Assembly: GCA_054601695.1 (NCBI GenBank)
Contig: BAAHQB010000011.1
Location: 1,302,001 to 1,366,000, forward strand
Direction of reading: 5' to 3'
Origin: Amorphochlora amoebiformis
Taxonomy: Eukaryota > Cercozoa > Chlorarachniophyceae
DNA: 64,000 nt
The notes beneath the pieces are model-generated. The model ran no database searches. It saw nothing but the letters and a program-made list of their open reading frames with translations, and had not been told where the DNA came from. A program made the translations under genes and the position numbers. Shown here one piece after another: positions 57,103-64,000 of the stretch (its first letter is position 1; every line of letters begins with the position of its first letter).

Positions 57103-57623
57103 CTAAATAGTATTCCTGCGGAGCCTCAAAGTTCCAGCCTCTTTCCATTGCGAAAGCTTTTGTTGGACGGCCTGGACTCTCTCTCCATTGGTTCGATAGT
57201 CCCGTCTGACGATGATGGCAAGTTCGACGTACATCTCGTCGGAAATAGTGAAACGGGAGAGCATTTCCCTGAGGCCTAAAATTGTGCGATTCAACTTCAT
57301 CTCTGGGACCACTTGGGTATTGACTTTGGTCTCTGAACCCAATTTCGAATCGCTGGCACAGGTGTCGTACGGATTGGGATGAGTCGATAGGTCCTGCCTA
57401 TTTGGTTGGTTGCGCGGCGCAGTTGAATGGAATGTTTCACGTGGTAGCGAGACTCTTTCGTCATTATCTTCCTTAGCCTCTATATCGGAAGCAGTGATGC
57501 TTCCTTGGAAATTCCCTGGGTTGTCAGCGTTTGATTGGTTCGACGTAGAGTTTGAACTGTGGATTGAAAGCCCGGTTAGGGTTGGTAAGATAGCTCGACA
57601 AGAAAAGACCTTGAGGGCAGCAT
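57103..57623 (-). CDS. Family protein copy F, two exons, unknown function
   Basis: Exon 1 is 57623-57610 (14 coding nt, M-L-P-S-), intron 57609-57557 (53 nt, GTCTTT...CACAG with CCCTAAC upstream of the acceptor), exon 2 57556-57103. The product is 155 aa. The N-terminal half is polar and acidic (DIEAKEDNDERVSLPRETFH), then APRNQPNRQD and SKLGSETKV. The domain follows (NRTILGLREMLSRFTISDEM, YVELAIIVRRDYRT, KLSQWKEAGTLRLRRNTI). It carries Arg-Arg where most copies have Gly-Arg. It is the intact partner of truncated copy E. Confidence 0.8.
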
Positions 57624-57633
57624 GTCGTCGCAT

Positions 57634-58472
57634 TTATGGCTGGCAAGGAAGATGCCTGGCAAGGAAGAACAGCTCTTCGGTCTGTTCGGTTCCGCCAAAG
57701 AACCTTCGCGTATATAATAATTAAGAAACTCACCCAGAATCATCCAAGTGATGACCTCTAATAATGCTCTTTAATTGGACTGAGTTTTTTTGGTATTTAC
57801 ACCCAAATAGCTCCATACGGATTTTTGGGGTTAATACGACGCAACGCAAAGACGCATATTTGCCAACCTTTCATCTGCGAAAAGAGAAACCTAGGAAACT
57901 CATCAGCCCGTAATATAATTGATACGCATATCTTGTTTTACAATATATATGCATGTACTACTATATTTTATCAATGTTACAATACTTCCACGATGTTATA
58001 TAAATAATTTACAAAATTGTAGTCATGCATTGAGCAAACGGTCTATGGAATGATGAATTATGACATATGCAAGGCTCATGAAAAGCTGGAAGAGCTATAG
58101 ACTACGTATCTACTCTGAAGTATAACTACATCGTTTAGGTGGTGGTCCTTTTGTGGTCACTTTAAAGGTTATAGTAAAGGTGCACAGGGTCTTTCCGTCT
58201 AGCCATGATACCCCCGCATCTTCACGGCTTGATAAAATAAGTGTTTATTTAACTGCATGTTTTTTTGTAATTTTAGGTAGAGACAAAAAGCGAAGAAGAT
58301 ATGCTATTTTTGCAGCTGTTTCTGCAGCAAACATAGGATCTTTAACCATAATAGCGAACACAGGAACTCCCATCCTCTTCAAAAGCCCAAAGAAAGGGGG
58401 GGGTTAGTGCGCCAACATTAAGATCATGGGCGTAATCGCTAGTAATCGCAGATCATTACGCTGCGGTGAATA

Positions 58473-58526
<54 letters not shown>

Positions 58527-58959
58527 GCTTTGTACACACTAATCGTCGAAGCTTAATTCTAGTACTAGTTTCCTTATAAATAACATTGAGTATTTCTATT
58601 GGGTGTTCCGCAATTAGTGCGGCATATTGTTTACCAATTGCTTAAATAGTATTAGGTGGGCACTTTGGTGGTATGTGGCACTTTATTGGTATGTGGGGCA
58701 CTTTAGTGGTATGTGCGCACAACAGTCTTGAATACAAATTGTTGTAATAGTTTATAAGCACGTAATATTACATTTGGAAACATTGCACAATGTACTGTGA
58801 CAATGGTAAATTTCTCACATATATTGAGCACAGAGAATTAGGATATACCTTAAAGGTGGTTATACCTAGGTGGTTGTATCTCAAGTAAACCTGGTCCTTA
58901 CCTACTAATGTAAACTGGTCCTTACCTCCAATGTATTAAATCTATATATACTTTTACGA
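57634..58959. other. Unique region between F and G
   Basis: Complex DNA with one (TA)n tract at 58475-58522. An 84-codon + strand frame at 58153-58407 ends in PILFKSPKKGGG; it contains a plausible acceptor (TTTTAG near 58276) but no domain I recognise, so it is left uncalled. A GGCACTTTAGTGGTATGTG repeat (three units) lies at 58657-58720. Confidence 0.5.
58657..58720. repeat. Three tandem GGCACTTT-GTGGTATGT units
   Basis: Units of 19-22 bp, GGGCACTTTGGTGGTATGT, GGCACTTTATTGGTATGT and GGGCACTTTAGTGGTATGT. Confidence 0.88.
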
Positions 58960-59443
58960 TTAGAGCTTCGTATGGAGCCTCAATGTGCCGGCATTCCTCC
59001 ATTGCGACAGCTTTCGTTGGACGACCTGGACTCTCTCTCCATTGGTCCGATAGTCGCGTCCGACGATGATTGCGAGTTCGACGTACATCTCCTCCGAAAT
59101 CGTGAAGCGGGAGAGCATTTCCCTGAGACCTCTGATGATGCGATTGATCTTGATGTCTGGGACTTTCGCCTCTAAGCCCAGTTTCGCCTCGTTTGCCTCG
59201 TTTGGAAGGGCGGCTAGATGAGCATCTTGCTGGCACTGTCGATTGCGCGCTATTGTTTGGCTTGCTGGCTTGATTTTTGTGACATTATCGTTGTTAGGTC
59301 CACGGGGGGAGCGGACGCAGGTAGCTTGGTGACTTGCAGGGCTGCCAACTTTTGGTTGGTTGGGCGCAGGATTGCAACTATAGATAGAATAGAAGGTTAG
59401 AATTGGGTAAGATAGCCACAAAAAGTGACCGGAAAGGTTGCAT
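58960..59443 (-). CDS. Family protein copy G, two exons, unknown function
   Basis: Exon 1 is 59443-59430 (ATG CAA CCT TTC CG), intron 59429-59378 (52 nt, GTCACT...CTATAG, branch-like TTCTAAC), exon 2 59377-58960; 143 aa. An in-frame TGA lies 18 nt upstream of the ATG, which fixes this start as the first Met. The N-terminal half is polar (CNPAPNQPKV, then RNRQCQQDAHLAALPNEANE). The domain is the closest to a family consensus (INRIIRGLREMLSRFTISEE, YVELAIIVGRDYRT, KLSQWRNAGTLRLHTKL). Without splicing the ATG frame ends in the intron. It forms a subgroup with H (shared NEA-K and KVPDIK-NR). Confidence 0.8.
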
Positions 59444-60714
59444 GTGTTCAGCTAAGCGTGGTCAGGGACCTGCATGAGGCCATCATTGCGTTCCGTCCTC
59501 CACTGTTCAGCTGTGTCTACGTGGACACCATTGTTCCTGAATCTTCCTTTGAATTGACGCATTCTTCTTAAGGCAAAACAACCTATATAAATATACTCCT
59601 GGAATTAAAAGCGTTAAATGAGCAGTTTGGGTGTAAATACCAGAAATGCGCATTCGTTGACTAGACGACCAACATGAACGATGAACATGCGCAATGTGAC
59701 AGCCTGACAAGTGGCTTCGGTGGTCTGAATTGCATTCACCTGTTGACTACCTCAAACAGGTTAGGTTCTCTTTCTCGAGACTTATTGTTTTTTGCGACGC
59801 ATCCAAGGAAAATGTCGGCCGTCATCTGGTGGGGGGGGGAGTCGGGGATTGTGGAGGCTTAAACCCTCCAGTAAGTACGGGTATTTTGACGGTGATAGTG
59901 TAAAAGACACTAAAAGGCTTGCAGATTTGCGTCGGGATATTTGATCTTGTTGTTGTAATACATTGTTTGTCAGGAAGGAAACACTCTAGACTCCTAACAG
60001 GCTCTATGACGTGACTCCGACGTACGCACATGCACCTGTTACCTGATACAACGGCAAGAGCGAGGGCAACGTTGGATGGAAGGCTTGGATTAGGAGATCG
60101 ATTATGTATATCGAAAGCATAGCTTGGATAAAGAGATCGATTATGTATATCGAAAGCATAGCATATCAGATTACGCTATCTGCTTAAATTCTATTGTATC
60201 TGTTCCGACTGAACCTGACGAAATTACAATCAATATTATATTCTGGTGCTCCGTGAATATGTGTGAGAAAAATCGATAATAAGCATGCATGTGTTATGGT
60301 AACATGGTTACCATGTGGCACGTGTACGGCTGTGTATGTTCACAGTGCAATAGTAGCTGCTTTGACACCAGCACCCGCTGTAAATAGTCGAGAATTCTAT
60401 ATACGAGCCGTAGTGACAGAGATTTAATTCATTTGATCACAAGTTCGGGATCAGTACCAATTTGACATGGTTATGTTATGGACAGCCTTCTGAGAATGGT
60501 CATTGATTAGCTAACCATATAGTAATCGTACTAGTAACCAATATGCGCGACTTAAACACTACACTTTTGCTGTTCATACGGGTACATGCGTGTATATAAA
60601 TGGGAAATTATTATTAAAATATTACTACCAGTGGAGTTATGTAGTATCATGTACTCGCAGTAAGGGGAAAACTATAGTAGGAAAAAGAATATATTTATGG
60701 CATGACTGATTATG
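59444..60714. other. Unique region, no recognisable gene
   Basis: Complex non-repetitive DNA. Frames up to 69 codons, not recognisable. A G9 run lies near 59831. Confidence 0.5.
60083..60160. repeat. 39-bp tandem duplication
   Basis: GCTTGGATTAGGAGATCGAT plus the next 19 bp (60083-60121) is repeated at 60122-60160 with two mismatches. Confidence 0.93.
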
Positions 60715-60716
60715 AG

Positions 60717-60765
<49 letters not shown>

Positions 60766-60828
60766 GTATGTATACGTGCATACCATGCATATATATATAT
60801 ATATATATATATATAGATAAATAAATAA

Positions 60829-60861
<33 letters not shown>

Positions 60862-60871
60862 TAAATTATAT

Positions 60872-60924
<53 letters not shown>

Positions 60925-61058
60925 TATATATATATGTGTTTGTGTTTGTATGTAGATATATGTGTACATACAGGTATGTATGTATACACTGTAGTACAGC
61001 ACATATATATGAATGGTATATAATACGTTTATATATATATATATATATATATATATTA

Positions 61059-61113
<55 letters not shown>

Positions 61114-61120
61114 ACATGTA
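60715..61120. repeat. (TA)n block
   Basis: TA dinucleotides with islands at 60760-60790 and 60940-61030. No gene. Confidence 0.94.
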
Positions 61121-61187
61121 TGTATGCAGGGCTTGAAAGAGTGTTAGTGAGGTAGAGTTAGAATTAAGATTAGGGTACCTAGGGTAT

Positions 61188-61382
61188 AAGGGTTAGGTCT
61201 AGGGTTAGTGTTAGGGTTAGGGTTAGGGTTAGGGTTGGGGTTAGGGTTTGGGTTAGGATTAGGGTTTTAGGGTTAGATTAAGGTTGTTAGGATCAGATTA
61301 TTCAGCATGTCTTACTCCGAGGAGGGCTGGCTAGCTAGGTTTCGATGAGTAGGGATGTTGTTAGGGTTAGGGTTAGGGTTAG
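61188..61382 (+). repeat. TTAGGG array with conserved core
   Basis: Variant and clean TTAGGG units at 61188-61285 and 61360-61382. The conserved core lies at 61290-61325 (GGATCAGATTATTCAGCATG then TCTTACTCCGAGGA). From 61383 to 61707 the sequence is unique, with no gene. Confidence 0.93.
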
Positions 61383-61707
61383 GAGTGGAATACAATATGT
61401 ATCCTCGTGTGTGGTATGCCAGCATCAATTTCCAGGACCGGCTGGACCGGCCGGGCTGGGCTTCGTTGCAACGTACGTACGTGGTGACATGTATATATAG
61501 TTTGAAAAGAGTGCATCTATTCAATTTTACTGTCAAAGGTTTAATACTAATATCAATACATAAGTATCAATGATATTCGTCGATTATTCTCGTAAATCTT
61601 ACGGAGAGTATATGTCACTGACAGAATGACTTAGACTGGAACATAAGTTGAAAGTGGTCGTAACTAAAGGTAACGCTGGGCACGTATAAGGATTTGTAAT
61701 TTTGCGA

Positions 61708-62133
61708 TTAGACATTCGTTTGCAGCCGCAAGGTACCGGCATCTTTCCATTGTGAAAATTTTCGTTGGACGGCCTGGACTCTCTCTCCATTAGTTCGATA
61801 GTAGCCTCCGACGATGGTGGCCAGTTCGACGTACATCTCCTCCGAAATCGTGAAGCGGGAGAGCATTTCCCTAAGACCTCTAATGATGCGGTTGGTCTTA
61901 ATATCTGGGACTTTGGTCCCTAAATCCACCTTCGCCTCGTTTGGACGGGCGGCTTTCGAAGTGAGAGGAGTATCTTGGCAGGAATGAACTGTTTGGGCAT
62001 CATCGATTTCAGCGGCGGATTTGACGACAGCAATTGGTTTGTTAGGCGCAGGATTGGAGCTGTGGATATAGCATAAGCCAGGTTAGGGTTGGTAAGATTG
62101 AGTAAATGGACAAAAAGACCAGGAAGACTGCAT
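61708..62133 (-). CDS. Family protein copy H, two exons, unknown function
   Basis: Exon 1 is 62133-62120 (ATG CAG TCT TCC TG), intron 62119-62060 (60 nt, GTCTTT...CCACAG with CCCTAAC), exon 2 62059-61708; 121 aa, the shortest intact copy. The exon 2 frame is open from the acceptor (SNPAPNKPIAVVKSAAEIDD) through KAARPNEAKVDLGTKVPDIK into the domain (NRIIRGLREMLSRFTISEEM, YVELATIVGGYYRT, KFSQWKDAGTLRLQTNV). The leucine of K-L-S-Q-W is Phe here. It is closest to G in the residues before the domain. Confidence 0.8.
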
Positions 62134-62940
62134 GAGCTGATTGCACAGAAGGATAGAATTTGAAAGCCTCTCCCGCGCGAATTCAAAATTTTCAAATGCG
62201 ATTTAATGCCGGCATTGGCGGGTGATAACGGGCAATCTTGAACAAAATGTTGACCACGTGACCGTGACACTGCGTCAAATTGAGCGTGACACGACGTCAT
62301 ATTCTCATTCCTCCTAATGGCCACCCCAGCGCGGTCCCCGCTCCTATCCCGGAGGATATGCCGCCCATTTTCAAGGGAAATAGTCCACCAGGGAGGAAAG
62401 AATGTCAAGGGGGCCCGGGGGAGGGGAGGATCCGGGGAGGGAGGGCTGAGTCCGCTTGCCGTTGCCTTTGCGGCATATGCCCTTGCGTCGAGTGTTTTGG
62501 AGCCAAGGGGTTTCGCGGGGAGGACGGGTTCGGGATGGCTATACCCTCAGAGACGGGTATTCTTTCTGTTTTAAGAATTGATGTCGTAAATAGCTCTGAT
62601 TCACATATTCCGAGAGGGGTGGGAAGAGATATTTTTTTCCTTGGAAAAAGGGTTGATTTCGGATGATTTCGGCTTGACTGAACACTACAGTATCGCAAAA
62701 TATTCTACAAAAAACTCTCAGGGTTGTAATGGTGGGGGGGAGAGGAGGCTAGGGGAGAAAAATTTTTGATGATTTTTCATGTTTTGGCAGAGATTTTTGT
62801 CCCATACGCATTCCCGCGGGTATCCTCCGTTGGCCATGAGGGGGGGGGAGGGAGGGGACTGGGGAGGGGGAGGAAAAGGAGAGGGGGGGGAAGAAATGAG
62901 CAAGATGGAGACATCGATGAGGGATGAGGTTACCATGTAG
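62134..62940. other. GC-rich and G-rich unique region
   Basis: Complex sequence with G-runs at 62405-62440, 62728-62760 and 62840-62895. Open frames of 72-128 codons overlap in several frames on both strands, as expected from high GC, and none shows a domain I recognise. No gene called. Confidence 0.5.
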
Positions 62941-62944
62941 ATAA

Positions 62945-64000
<1,056 letters not shown>

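Noticed and set aside
61920-62408. 162-codon - strand frame upstream of copy H
   Set aside because: It runs through the intron in the wrong frame; the correct exon 2 frame after the acceptor gives the family sequence without interruption.
62280-62698. Overlapping frames of 85-128 codons in the GC-rich stretch
   Set aside because: High GC opens several frames at once; no domain, no splice pattern, no support.

Overview
This window looks like nuclear DNA of a microbial eukaryote (a protist or alga); I cannot name the lineage. The grounds are a V-type ATPase gene split by seven short introns, other short spliceosomal introns, and abundant TTAGGG/CCCTAA telomere-type repeats. Well over half of the window is low-complexity DNA: long (TA)n tracts mixed with TG/CA runs. 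Almost all long reading frames in it ([24 protein letters not shown]) are translated simple repeats, not genes.

Layout. From 1 to 22.5 kb there are (TA)n blocks, interstitial telomeric arrays, GA minisatellites and several short satellites, with no gene I can support. From 22.5 to 25.0 kb lies an ordinary unique island with an eight-exon gene for V-ATPase subunit D (23607-24926, + strand, 258 aa as reconstructed). From 25 to 45 kb there is more (TA)n, a higher-order satellite (27.2-28.1 kb), further telomere-like arrays, GA tracts and a minisatellite inverted repeat (39.8-40.1 kb). From 45 to 62 kb a gene-like region carries eight copies of one small gene family, which I do not recognise. From 62 to 64 kb there is a G-rich stretch followed by (TA)n.

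The eight-copy family is the main protein-level discovery candidate. Copies A-H (named here by position) encode about 120-155 aa each. The N-terminus is variable, polar and rich in Q, P and R. It is followed by a strongly conserved domain of about 60 residues, from an (I/V)-x-G-L-R-E-M-L-x-R-F-T helix to a K-L-S-x-W-K-x-A-G helix. The five copies B, E, F, G and H share a gene structure: a first coding exon ending in M-x-(P/S)-(S/F)-(R/S/C), a 52-62 nt intron starting GTCTTT or GTCACT, and an acceptor in the same phase. Copy E has a stop codon at the conserved Trp. The copies spread by segmental duplication (A/B blocks, and C+E versus D+F blocks).

The main structural candidate is a recurring unit of TTAGGG array, then (TA)n, then CCCTAA array. 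It occurs six times in the same relative orientation, which is that of a head-to-head telomere junction. A conserved non-telomeric core of about 40 bp sits inside several arrays on both strands. Together with dispersed CACGTG-rich elements this points to subtelomere-like or telomere-derived DNA. I see no transposase, reverse transcriptase, rRNA, tRNA or CRISPR array.
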